The position numbers were made by a program, and so were the translations under genes. Of a DNA stretch of 39,464 nt, positions 25,425-33,591 are shown one piece after another; position 1 is the stretch's first letter, and every line of letters begins with the position of its first letter. Where the stretch lies: assembly GCA_020851075.1 (NCBI GenBank), contig JADZDL010000287.1, positions 1-39,464 on the forward strand, read 5' to 3'. The notes beneath the pieces are model-generated. The model was not told the origin of the DNA. It was given only the letters and a program-made list of their open reading frames with translations, and ran no database searches. The DNA is from Planctomycetota bacterium. GTDB taxonomy: Bacteria > Planctomycetota > UBA1135 > UBA2386.

Positions 25425-28007
25425 TTACTGGATCATGAGCAAGGGCATTGCATTGCTCGCAAAGACGTACTGTTGGGTAGTCGGGTCCTGCACGAGGTAT
25501 GCGTGGTGGAACTGCAGGCCGAGCAAGCTCAGTGGCAGTGGTGGTACGACGATCGCCGCCTGGGCCATGCCAGTGTTGTCGAGCAGGCCGATGGTGCTCT
25601 GCAGCAGCGCGGGGCTGAACGGTTGCCACGTGAGCTGAAACCAGAGGTCGCCCTGCGTGTTGAGCGGCAGCGTGACAGCGCCGAACGGCGTGCCCGGCGA
25701 CGTGCCGGAGAGCGTGCCGATCACGTGGTAGGCGAGCCCGGCATTGGCCGCGCCCGCCTGCAGCGTGAAGTCGACGCGCCCGCCGTTCAACAGGGAGATA
25801 CGATCGCTGCTCGCGAACAGCGGATCACATTCGTCGATGCGGCCATTGCCGTCGAAGTCGTGCGAAAGGCCGCTGCGCAGATCGCAAGTGTCGGGAATGA
25901 GGTTGCCATTGCAGTCCATCGCGCTGTGCGCGACTTCGCATTCGTCGGCGCGGCCGTTGGCATCGCAATCGTCGGGGTCGCCGTAGCTGATGCGCAGGAT
26001 GCGGCCACCGGCGGCCGTTGGGCCCGAGGTCTGCTCGTCCTTGTAGAGATCGCCGAAATAGAGGCCGTCAGGCCCGGCGGCCAGACCGACGGCGGTTGCG
26101 AAACCGTCGCCAACGTATTCGACGAACGGAATCGGGCCGGCGATGCGATTGCCCGACAGGTCGAGCACGAACTCGGTGATGCGCTTGCCGATTGCCTGTT
26201 GCCCCTGGGCATACGTGGCGCCTGATTCGGTGACGAAGGCGTGGTCCAGCCGTTCGGCGGGGAAACCACTGCCGCCAAACGTCTGCTGCTGCACGAACGC
26301 GACGTTCACGGGCCCGCTCGAAGGCGCCCAGTTGTAGATCGCGAAGTTGGCCATGCTGGCGTCGGTGTTGTTCCAGCCGTAGTTGCGGCCCGCGACGAGG
26401 CGCGAGAAACGATCCACGGAGGGGCCGTTCTCGACGCAGTAGCGGAAGCCGTCGGCCGCGCGGTAACCGCCGCCAAAGGGATTGCGCACGCCGTAGGCGA
26501 AGATGTAGTCGCGCGAGTCGAGCGTGCCGCCGTTGTAGAACGGGTTGCTCGGCACCGGTGTGCCATCGAGATTGAGGCGCAGGATCTTGCCGCGGTAGGA
26601 ACCGAGGTTCTGCGCGGTTGTGTAATCGAAGCCGTCGCCCATGTGGCAGTAGAGCTGGCCCGCGACGATCTCGACGTTGGAGATCTGGTGCGATTGACCT
26701 TGGGTCTCTCCTTGCATGTCGAGCAACACCTGACGCGACGACGACGTTACGCCGCCGTTGGTGCTGTGCAGGCGCGTGATGCGCGGGTAGTTCTGCCCGC
26801 TGGTGCGCCACATGTGGGACACAAACACGTCCCTTGTGATCGGATCCACCGCGATGCCGGCAAGGCCCTGTTCGCCGCTGCCGGGGAACTGCCCGGAAGG
26901 CGTGTAATTGAGCAAACCCGTCGCGTACGTGAGCACCGTGTGGTTGTTGGTGACCACCTTGATCGTGCCGTAGAGCTCGGTCACGTAGAACAGCGGATCC
27001 GTGGGCAATGGGCCAGGGCTCGGCACGAACGCGATATTGATCGGCATCGACAAACCGGTGGCGATCACATCGACGCGGTAGCCTGGCTCGCGCGCGACCC
27101 ACGGTGCGGGCAGGCCGCGCGCCACGGTGCTGAAGTCGGGAACGTGCGGCGAGGCCGCGCCGGAGTAGGTGGCGCCGTCTTCGCTGACCCAGAAGGCTGC
27201 GGTCTGGTAGGGAGCGAGATTGATCGCGGGCAGGCGGATCGTGATGCGTTCGCAGTCGTGTTCAAACGCCACGAGGTCGCTGGCGGGCAGGATCAGGTTG
27301 TTGCCCGTCGCCCCCGAATCGATCACGACGCGCACGGCGCGATGCAGCGGCAAGGCGCCCGGATTGGTCTGGCGGTTGCCGGTGGCGGGATCGCCGTCGA
27401 TGCGCAGCACGAGCCAGCCCGTGTCGCTCTCGATGCGCAACATCGGGTTTGGCGCGCCGGCCGGCAGATCGATGGGCGTGCCGTTCGTCGCGGTCCAGAC
27501 CGGTTCGGGATGATCTTCGAGGTCGTCGAGCATCATCGCCGACTTGACCTCGGCGGGGCCGGTCGAGAACGGCCGCGGCGTCGTCCAAGCGCTCCATTCC
27601 GTGGCGGCTTGCCCACTGTTGTCCTGGTGTCGAACGCGCAGCGAATACTGGGTATTGGCAAACAAGCGCGCCCAGCCCGCATGCGAGTTCTCGAACACGC
27701 CGTCACCGAGATGGATGTGCACCTTCTCGACGCCGGTGATCCCGATCGCAGCCCAGACGCGTTGGCTCGGGTTGATCGTCCAGATCTCCCAGTCCGTCGC
27801 CGCGTGCGTGTCCCCGGCGTTTGGATCCGCGAACGGTGCTGTCTCCATGTGCACGTCGCTTGGGTTCAGGACCTTGTTGGGCTGCGACGGCTCGGTGATC
27901 ACCGGCGTGAGCGGCGGTTGGTTCTGCGCGAGCAGACCATTCGTGAACAACGCGCTGGCGACGAGGCCGACGGTGAATAGCGCGCGACTGGTGCGGAGTG
28001 CGTTCAT
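25425..28007 (-). CDS. Secreted glucose/sorbosone dehydrogenase-like protein with calcium repeats
   Basis: 860 residues. Signal peptide MNALRTSRALFTVGLVASAL. A fibronectin-III-like N-terminal domain is followed by a six-bladed propeller of the PQQ-dependent glucose/sorbosone dehydrogenase family. Family blocks are GEQGLAGIAVDP, SHQISNVEIVAGQLYCHMGD, SYRGKILRLNLDGTPVPSNP, FAYGVRNPFGGGYR and AGRNYGWNN. Three calcium-type repeats follow: DCDANGRADECE, DCNGNLIPDTCD and DFDGNGRIDECD, as in thrombospondin-3/dockerin-like loops. A final beta domain ends LLMIQ. PQQ binding and sugar oxidation are inferred from the family; the usual active-site histidine of the family lies where SHQIS is found. It is the middle gene of an operon, 17 bp after paralogue B. 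Confidence 0.85.
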   Translation of the reverse strand: MNALRTSRALFTVGLVASALFTNGLLAQNQPPLTPVITEPSQPNKVLNPSDVHMETAPFADPNAGDTHAATDWEIWTINPSQRVWAAIGITGVEKVHIHLGDGVFENSHAGWARLFANTQYSLRVRHQDNSGQAATEWSAWTTPRPFSTGPAEVKSAMMLDDLEDHPEPVWTATNGTPIDLPAGAPNPMLRIESDTGWLVLRIDGDPATGNRQTNPGALPLHRAVRVVIDSGATGNNLILPASDLVAFEHDCERITIRLPAINLAPYQTAAFWVSEDGATYSGAASPHVPDFSTVARGLPAPWVAREPGYRVDVIATGLSMPINIAFVPSPGPLPTDPLFYVTELYGTIKVVTNNHTVLTYATGLLNYTPSGQFPGSGEQGLAGIAVDPITRDVFVSHMWRTSGQNYPRITRLHSTNGGVTSSSRQVLLDMQGETQGQSHQISNVEIVAGQLYCHMGDGFDYTTAQNLGSYRGKILRLNLDGTPVPSNPFYNGGTLDSRDYIFAYGVRNPFGGGYRAADGFRYCVENGPSVDRFSRLVAGRNYGWNNTDASMANFAIYNWAPSSGPVNVAFVQQQTFGGSGFPAERLDHAFVTESGATYAQGQQAIGKRITEFVLDLSGNRIAGPIPFVEYVGDGFATAVGLAAGPDGLYFGDLYKDEQTSGPTAAGGRILRISYGDPDDCDANGRADECEVAHSAMDCNGNLIPDTCDLRSGLSHDFDGNGRIDECDPLFASSDRISLLNGGRVDFTLQAGAANAGLAYHVIGTLSGTSPGTPFGAVTLPLNTQGDLWFQLTWQPFSPALLQSTIGLLDNTGMAQAAIVVPPLPLSLLGLQFHHAYLVQDPTTQQYVFASNAMPLLMIQ

Positions 28008-28024
28008 GGCTGGGAAGTGGTGCA

Positions 28025-29779
28025 TCAGTTGCCGATGGTGATCGCCAGCGCGTCGCTGAGCAGGATGGGGCACGTAGTGGGCACGAACTCGGCGTATTGC
28101 ACCACGAGGGTGATGCCGCAGAAGCTCTGGTCGACCTGCGCCGGGATCAAGAACGTGGCGCTGCCCGTCGGGTCGATCATGGTGGAGACGAGGATCGGGT
28201 TGGGCACGTGCACGGTGCCGGAGCACGTGCTGAACAGCGTGCTCAGCGGCAGGTTGCCAGCCGCGAAATCGATCGCGAAGAAGCCCAGGGGCGTATTTGG
28301 CGTGGCGCCAGCAACCGTCCAGTTGAGCGGGCAGCCGAGGAAACCCGGCGCGGTGGTCGACATGGTCGGACCGTTGCCGCCGCCGACCTGCACGGGGCCA
28401 CCACTGTTCCCGCAGGCGAGGCAACCCGAGACGTTGACCGCCAGGATCGCGTAGCTGCCGTTCGGGTTGGAGCGATTGCTGAACGTGATCTCCGTGAGGA
28501 TCAAACCCGACAGCACGCTCAGATCGACGGAGCCTTGTTCGATGCGCAGTGGCACTCCTGGTCCGCCGCGATCGATGTCGGCCGCGCCTGCATAGCTGCC
28601 GCCAACCCAATCGCTGCCGACCAAGGTCGCGGTGACGGAGCCGCTCGCGAACGTGAACGTCACGTCGAACGCGCCGCCGCCGTTGCTGATCTGGTAGAGC
28701 ACGCTCGCTGTCGAAGCACCATCGAGCAGGATCGGTTGCGCGAGCACCGTCGTCTGCGGACCGCTGAGATCGACGTTGGGCAGCCAATTGGGCTGGATGC
28801 CGAGATTGTCGCCGTCGGGCACGGCATCAAAGGCGCGCGTGCCGTTGGCGACGGTGTTGCGATTGCCGAGCATGACGAGGTCGAGCACGCCCGCTTGCGC
28901 GACGAGGCTGTAGGCGGCGAGCGCTGGATCGCCAGGCACACCGAGCGTGAAGTCGAGGCCCTTGTCGGCGATCGAACGGTAGCCATTGGGCGCGTCGGCG
29001 AGCTGCGCTTCGCCCGCGTGCACGATGCCGTTCCAGTTGTAGTTGAGCGGGATCTGGTTGTCGCGCTTCGACACCGGCGCGGCTTCGACGTTGACGCCGT
29101 AGATGCCGTAGCCGGCCGCGGTATTGCTGCGATTGCCAAACGCGATCTGGGTGAGCGTCTCGCCCGCATCGACACTGAGATCGACCGTGCGTTCGGTGAG
29201 GCTCAGCGAAGCGCCCGCGTTGGCGCGATCGACGCTGTCGCGGCCGGCATAGCTGCCAGCAAACCAATCGGGGCCCGTCAGTGTGCGCACGCGCGTGCGA
29301 CCACTCAGGTACGTGAACGTCACGTCCAACGAACCGCCGCCGTTGCTGATGTGGAACAGCACGCTCGCAGTCGAGTTGAGGCCGATCGGAATCGGCGACG
29401 CCAGCACGGTGGTCTGGGGACCGGTCTGGTTCACGTTGGTGAGCCAGCCTGGCTGCGTGCCGACGTTGTCGCCGTCCGGCGCGGCATCAAACGCCCAATT
29501 GCCGTTGTCGACCGTGTTGCGGTTGCCGAGGTGCACCATGTCGAGTGTGCCCGCGGTCGCGACGATGGCGTAGCGCGCGAGCGTGGCGTCGTTGGGCACA
29601 CCCGCGGTGAAGTCCAATGCCCGATCCGAGATCGAGCGGAAGCCATTGGTGGCGTCGGGCGCGCCCGTTTCGCCAGCGTGGGCAATGCCGTTCCAGTTGT
29701 AGTTGAGCGGGATCTGGACGGTGTTCTGCGCGCAAAGGAAAGGCGCAGACAAGAGCGTGGCGAGGGCGATGCGAAACAA
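28025..29779 (-). CDS. Secreted protein with two tandem ~210-residue repeats (paralogue B)
   Basis: 584 residues, with the same architecture as the gene at 23601-25376: signal peptide (FRIALATLLSAPFLCAQ), copy one from IPLNYNWNGIAHAGETG, copy two from IPLNYNWNGIVHAGEAQ, and a C-terminal domain from VSGCLACGNSGG to SDALAITIGN. Both repeats keep the SISDR/SIADK, LGNRNTV, SNGGG and NRSN landmarks. It heads the three-gene unit. The start is assigned to TTG at 29779, with GGAG 7 nt upstream and TACTCT about 30 nt upstream; a GTG at 29809 would lie directly on that hexamer and is less likely. Confidence 0.82.
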   Translation of the reverse strand: MFRIALATLLSAPFLCAQNTVQIPLNYNWNGIAHAGETGAPDATNGFRSISDRALDFTAGVPNDATLARYAIVATAGTLDMVHLGNRNTVDNGNWAFDAAPDGDNVGTQPGWLTNVNQTGPQTTVLASPIPIGLNSTASVLFHISNGGGSLDVTFTYLSGRTRVRTLTGPDWFAGSYAGRDSVDRANAGASLSLTERTVDLSVDAGETLTQIAFGNRSNTAAGYGIYGVNVEAAPVSKRDNQIPLNYNWNGIVHAGEAQLADAPNGYRSIADKGLDFTLGVPGDPALAAYSLVAQAGVLDLVMLGNRNTVANGTRAFDAVPDGDNLGIQPNWLPNVDLSGPQTTVLAQPILLDGASTASVLYQISNGGGAFDVTFTFASGSVTATLVGSDWVGGSYAGAADIDRGGPGVPLRIEQGSVDLSVLSGLILTEITFSNRSNPNGSYAILAVNVSGCLACGNSGGPVQVGGGNGPTMSTTAPGFLGCPLNWTVAGATPNTPLGFFAIDFAAGNLPLSTLFSTCSGTVHVPNPILVSTMIDPTGSATFLIPAQVDQSFCGITLVVQYAEFVPTTCPILLSDALAITIGN

Positions 29780-29809
29780 GGTGCGACTCCGGGGCGAGCG
29801 GGGCGTCAC

Positions 29810-29815
29810 AGAGTA
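29810..29815 (-). promoter_or_regulatory. Putative -10 element of the repeat-protein/dehydrogenase operon
   Basis: TACTCT within GCTACTCT on the minus strand. Transcription would start near 29803, giving a leader of about 24 nt with a GGAG ribosome site before the TTG at 29779. Confidence 0.45.
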
Positions 29816-29860
29816 GCAGGTGCCTTCGTCGGGCTGGGGCGCCCCTGAGTCATTACTACG

Positions 29861-30955
29861 TCATTTCTGCGACGCGGAATGCGCTCTGGCGACAGCCTCC
29901 AGCCAACCCATGCCAAAACGCTGATCGGGCTCGAGGTAGTGCCCTTCGCTCCATTCATTGAGCGAGGCGATGAGCACCAGGGGGTCATCGATGGCAATCG
30001 GCGAACGAAACGCCATGGCCCGGCGCAGGGCTGCAGCGAAGTGATCGGGGTGTTCGCCGGTCACGACGGGCGACCACGGATACTTGTCCGGGCGCGTCGC
30101 CCCGAAGTCCGCGCCGCGTGGCGAGGCGTCCCACCCGGGCGCCACCGACGGCATGTAGGGCAACCCGGACGTCGTGGCGAAGGCCGGCCACTGGCTCGCG
30201 CGCAGCTCGGCATACTCGGCGTAGTCCTGCGCGAGAGGACCTTTCCAATCCGGCAGGAACACGTAGTGCGTGACACTGTCAAAGCCGATCTCGCGTACGA
30301 GTGGCAGGGTCTCCGCGTTGGGTTCGATCGCCGCGAGGTGCAGGTCGCGATGGCCGTGTTCGGCAAGCCAGCGCCGCGCCGCCGTCACTGCCGCGCGGGC
30401 GTTCGCAAGGCCGAGTTCGCGCACGAAGAACGTCGAGTCGAAGATCGACAGGTAGCTGCGGCCGCCCACGGTGACGTAGTTGCGGCGGTGGAAGTAGTTC
30501 TCGGCCAGCATTGCCACGAACTGCACGAAGTCCGCCACGTCGGACGGCACCAGCCGGCTCGGATCGATGACGGGGAGGTCGGGGCGTGCGACCGGCAGGA
30601 CGCGCCGTGGCATACGATTGGCCCACATGCACGCAAACGGCATCGAGGTGCCGAGTGGGCCGCCGAGGAACCCGTCGTCGAGGCCCTGTTCGAACACCCG
30701 CTTGCCGCGGCACCAGAATACGCCGAACACCAGCGCATCGACGCCGTGATCGCGCGCGAGCTGGATGCGGCGCCCCAGGGCCACGGGATCGCGGTCGTCA
30801 TATTCGCCGAGCAGCGGCAGGCGCGGCTGGGCGTGACCTGGGAAGCGAGGTTGGCAGGCGCGCACGAGTTCCCACTCCGTGAAACCGGGGTGGAAGGAGA
30901 TGTCTCGTTCTGCGATCGGGTGCCAACCCGTGTAGACGTAGGCCGCCGTGCGCAT
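29861..30955 (-). CDS. WbsX-like / glycoside hydrolase family 99-like protein
   Basis: 364 residues, no signal peptide. The WbsX (GH99-like TIM barrel) pattern is clear: AAYVYTGWHPIAERD near the N terminus, then the FTEWELVRACQPRFPGH block, GVDALVFGVFWCRGKRVF, and the C-terminal hallmark ASLNEWSEGHYLEPDQRFG. Members are found in polysaccharide biosynthesis clusters and are often called glycosyltransferases, although the fold is that of a glycosidase; the activity is not settled. No other polysaccharide gene is beside it. The ATG at 30955 is the first good start after the divergent intergenic region. Confidence 0.85.
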   Translation of the reverse strand: MRTAAYVYTGWHPIAERDISFHPGFTEWELVRACQPRFPGHAQPRLPLLGEYDDRDPVALGRRIQLARDHGVDALVFGVFWCRGKRVFEQGLDDGFLGGPLGTSMPFACMWANRMPRRVLPVARPDLPVIDPSRLVPSDVADFVQFVAMLAENYFHRRNYVTVGGRSYLSIFDSTFFVRELGLANARAAVTAARRWLAEHGHRDLHLAAIEPNAETLPLVREIGFDSVTHYVFLPDWKGPLAQDYAEYAELRASQWPAFATTSGLPYMPSVAPGWDASPRGADFGATRPDKYPWSPVVTGEHPDHFAAALRRAMAFRSPIAIDDPLVLIASLNEWSEGHYLEPDQRFGMGWLEAVARAHSASQK

Positions 30956-31147
30956 TCGGGGTGGGCATCGTGGCGCCAATCAGGGGGCCGCGTCCAGGGT
31001 TGGTTCTGGGATGCAGGGGCCTTGCGATCGGCGGAACGTAAGACCGGTGCGGCGACCGCAGGACTCCGGAATCCGGGGAACAATGGCGCCCGGGCGATTC
31101 GTCCAAGGCCGTGCTCTGCTCCCTGGTCATTCTCCACGGAGCACGGT

Positions 31148-31180
31148 GCGCCGCCGGCTTGGTGCGGCGCAAAGTAGATT
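31148..31180 (+). promoter_or_regulatory. Inverted repeat next to a putative -10, upstream of the 31208 gene
   Basis: gcgccgc (31148-31154) and gcggcgc (31164-31170) form a perfect 7-bp inverted repeat, followed after 4 nt by TAGATT (31175-31180), a -10-like hexamer 27 nt before the ATG. This could be an operator. The rest of the 252-bp intergenic region (30956-31207) shows nothing else clear. Confidence 0.3.
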
Positions 31181-31207
31181 GCCCTGTCCCGCTACTGCCT
31201 ACCCCAA

Positions 31208-32917
31208 ATGAACAAGCTCCTCTCCCTGACTGTCGCGGCCTTTGCCGCGGTTGCCGCCACGGCGCAAGCGCCGTCGTGCAATGGCACGGCTCCGGCCGGC
31301 TCGTTGACCACCCTCTTCGGTGGTGGTGTCTACCTTGGCGCTACCAGCGCCACGGTTGGCTTCAACCAGATGTTCGACCTCGTGTCGAACGCTGACCTCA
31401 CGATCAACCAGATCGACCTGCACTTCTACGACAACGGCGCCCCAGCCACGAATCCTGTGCTCGTTGGCCTTACGACGGCCGTCGAGTTCTGGACCTGCCC
31501 GACGGCGAGCGCCGGTAACGAGACGAACCAGGCGGCTTGGACCCTGCAGGGCACGGGCACGGTGACGATCCAGGCGAACGGCACGCACTCCCCGGCCGTG
31601 TTCACCCCGTTCCAGCTGCCCGCCGGTAGCTACGGCGCGGTGGTTCACGTGGCCCCGGTGTTCGAGCCGGTCAGCGCACTCAACGTCGGGGCGCACCCGC
31701 TGTACACCAACCCGGCCAGCACGCCCGGCACCGCGACCGTCTACCAGGACCAGTACCTGACCCTGACCGCGCGCGGCTTCCAGGGTACGGCCTGGACCGG
31801 CATTCCGGCGCTGCGCGTCTGGAACGGCCAGATCTACTACCAGCCGAGCGCGAACGCTGGTTACACGACCGCCTTCGGCGCCGGCTGCTACAGCCGCCCG
31901 CAGAGCTTCTACGAGTACCAGACGGGCCCCGGTGGCGGTCTCTCGACCACCTATGACCTGTCGAACACCACGCTGTCGCTGATCAACCTCGGCAACAACT
32001 ACCTGGTTGCCCCGGGCGGCTCGACGTTCATCCCGCCGGTCTCGGCGGCGTTGACCACGGTCGGCGCGACGCTGGATGACGACATCACCGCTCCGCTGGC
32101 GCTGCCGTTCACGTTCAACTACCCGGGGGGCTCGACCACGCAGGTGATTGCGTCGACGAACGGCCACGTGTTCCTCGGCACCAGCACGGCCACGTTCGGC
32201 CCGTACACGTTCTCGGCGTTCTTCTCGGACGTCCCGCGTCTCGCGGCGGCCTGGAGCGACCTCGACATGACGAACCAGGGCTCGATGCACTTCGACGTCG
32301 ACCCGAGCAACCAGTTCGTCACGATCAGCTGGGTCAACGCCGCGGAGTGGGATCCGAATGCGGGCCCGGGCCTTGGCGGCAACACGTTCCAGATCGTGAT
32401 GTGGGCCAACGGCAACGTGGACTACGTCTACCAGAACGTCAGCGTGTGGAACTCGCCGCTCGTCATCGGCTTCGGCCGCGGCAACGGCACGGCGGATCCG
32501 GGCTCGGTCGATATCAGCGCGCTCGGTGCGTTCCAGTCCGGTGACGGCCGTGTCCCGCCCGTCCTCGGCATGAACCCGCGTCCGGTCGCCGGCAACACGA
32601 TGAACTTCATCACCACCGGCATTGACGCGGCGACGACGATCTTCGGCGTCTACGCGATCAGCTTCGGCGGCTCGGCTGGCACCAGCCTCTCGATCTACGG
32701 CATGCCCGGCTGCAGCCAGTATGTCTCGCTGCCCGCCGTGACGACGTTCGCCGCCGTTCAGCCGAACGGCACGATGTCGACCCCGCTGTCGATCCCGAAC
32801 GACCCGTCCTACAACGGTGTCAACCTGTTCTGCCAGGCCGCCCCGCTCACCCCGGGCCTGAACCTCGCCAACGTCATCACCTCGAACGGCCTCTGCGTTC
32901 ACATCGGCCTCCAGTAA
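31208..32917 (+). CDS. Secreted beta-rich protein, 569 aa, with shared C-terminal domain
   Basis: Signal peptide MNKLLSLTVAAFAAVAATAQ. The first half is a beta-rich domain (NQIDLHFYDNGAPATNPV, then the LPAGSYGAVVHVAP segment). The middle, from NLGNNYLVAPGGSTFIPP, resembles a nidogen/lectin-like domain with VIASTNGHVFLG, FFSDVPRLAAAWSDLDM and FQIVMWANGNVDYVYQNVS. The C-terminal module (MPGCSQYVSLPAVTTF to LSIPNDPSYNGVNLFCQAAP) is the same type as in the gene at 17585. No catalytic site is visible. Codon use is very regular (strong C/G third positions), suggesting high expression. A strong hairpin follows the gene. Confidence 0.85.
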   Translation: MNKLLSLTVAAFAAVAATAQAPSCNGTAPAGSLTTLFGGGVYLGATSATVGFNQMFDLVSNADLTINQIDLHFYDNGAPATNPVLVGLTTAVEFWTCPTASAGNETNQAAWTLQGTGTVTIQANGTHSPAVFTPFQLPAGSYGAVVHVAPVFEPVSALNVGAHPLYTNPASTPGTATVYQDQYLTLTARGFQGTAWTGIPALRVWNGQIYYQPSANAGYTTAFGAGCYSRPQSFYEYQTGPGGGLSTTYDLSNTTLSLINLGNNYLVAPGGSTFIPPVSAALTTVGATLDDDITAPLALPFTFNYPGGSTTQVIASTNGHVFLGTSTATFGPYTFSAFFSDVPRLAAAWSDLDMTNQGSMHFDVDPSNQFVTISWVNAAEWDPNAGPGLGGNTFQIVMWANGNVDYVYQNVSVWNSPLVIGFGRGNGTADPGSVDISALGAFQSGDGRVPPVLGMNPRPVAGNTMNFITTGIDAATTIFGVYAISFGGSAGTSLSIYGMPGCSQYVSLPAVTTFAAVQPNGTMSTPLSIPNDPSYNGVNLFCQAAPLTPGLNLANVITSNGLCVHIGLQ

Positions 32918-32962
32918 GGCCCGTCGCCCCTGAGCAGGCCTTCCAGCCTGCCTGAGGCGCCC

Positions 32963-32998
32963 CAGCGAGCCGGCCCAGGTGGCCGGCTCGCTGCGTTT
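32963..32998 (+). terminator. Strong hairpin with T run after the 31208 gene
   Basis: cagcgagccggc (32963-32974), loop ccaggtg, gccggctcgctg (32982-32993): a perfect 12-bp stem, then cgttt. It lies about 45 bp beyond the stop at 32917. A smaller hairpin (gcaggc/gcctgc) lies just before it. Confidence 0.8.
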
Positions 32999-33044
32999 CC
33001 AGGGAGCATTTCCCGGGAAGGCTGTCCCGCGGGCCCGTCTGAGG

Positions 33045-33050
33045 GACAAT
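33045..33050 (+). promoter_or_regulatory. Putative -10 element of the sigma factor gene
   Basis: GACAAT ends 10 nt before the GTG start at 33061, with no Shine-Dalgarno sequence. The same hexamer and spacing occur before the thioredoxin-like gene at 14417. Confidence 0.45.
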
Positions 33051-33060
33051 CCCGCGCGCC

Positions 33061-33591
33061 GTGGAACCCCGTGACCTGTTCGAGATCCTGGTGCGCGATC
33101 ACATCGATTCGGTGCGCGCCTTCCTGCTCGCTTCGCTGCGCGACAGTGTCGCCGCCGAGGACGTGCTGCAGGAGACGTTCCTGGTCGCCTGGCGGATTCT
33201 CGATCGTTACGACCGGCAATTGCCGTTTGGCCCGTGGGTGCGCGGCATTGCCGGCAAGTTGCTGCTGAACCACCGGCGCAAGCTTGGCCGCAGTCGTGTT
33301 CATTTTTGCGACGATCAGGTGCTCGGCCAGATCGACGAGGGCTTCCGCAAGTTCATCCAGCTGAAGGGCGACACGTTCGATGAGAAACTCGATGCGTTGC
33401 GCGATTGCCTCGGCAAACTGAAGGGGCCGCAGCGCGAGGCGATCCGTCTCCACTACGAACATGGCCTGCACTGCAAGGAGATCGCGGATCGGCTCAACAT
33501 CGGTTTTGAAGCCGTGAAGAAGCACCTGCAGCGTGGCCGTTCGATGCTGCAGCGTTGTCTGGAGACCAAGATGCCGGGGGGAGTCGCATGA
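33061..33591 (+). CDS. ECF-type RNA polymerase sigma factor
   Basis: 176 residues. Region 2 is visible as VRAFLLASLRDSVAAEDVLQ followed by ETFLVAWRI, and region 4 as LKGPQREAIRLHYEHGLHCK followed by EIADRLNIGFEAVKKHLQRG, a helix-turn-helix. The size and the short linker are those of ECF sigma factors, of a type common in Planctomycetes and Verrucomicrobia. The start is GTG. Its stop overlaps the next gene's ATG (ATGA), so it is co-translated with the membrane protein that probably controls it. Confidence 0.92.
   Translation: MEPRDLFEILVRDHIDSVRAFLLASLRDSVAAEDVLQETFLVAWRILDRYDRQLPFGPWVRGIAGKLLLNHRRKLGRSRVHFCDDQVLGQIDEGFRKFIQLKGDTFDEKLDALRDCLGKLKGPQREAIRLHYEHGLHCKEIADRLNIGFEAVKKHLQRGRSMLQRCLETKMPGGVA

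Noticed and set aside
26241..27980. 579-residue plus-strand frame opposite the dehydrogenase-like gene
   Set aside because: Shadow frame; the minus strand shows all family motifs.
25425..28787. A single 1120-residue protein reading from 28787
   Set aside because: The first 260 codons are a shadow frame inside paralogue B; the true protein begins at the signal peptide at 28007.
31199..33049. 616-residue minus-strand frame opposite the 31208 secreted protein
   Set aside because: Arginine/alanine/valine-rich shadow with no domain; the plus strand has the signal peptide and a terminator at its end.
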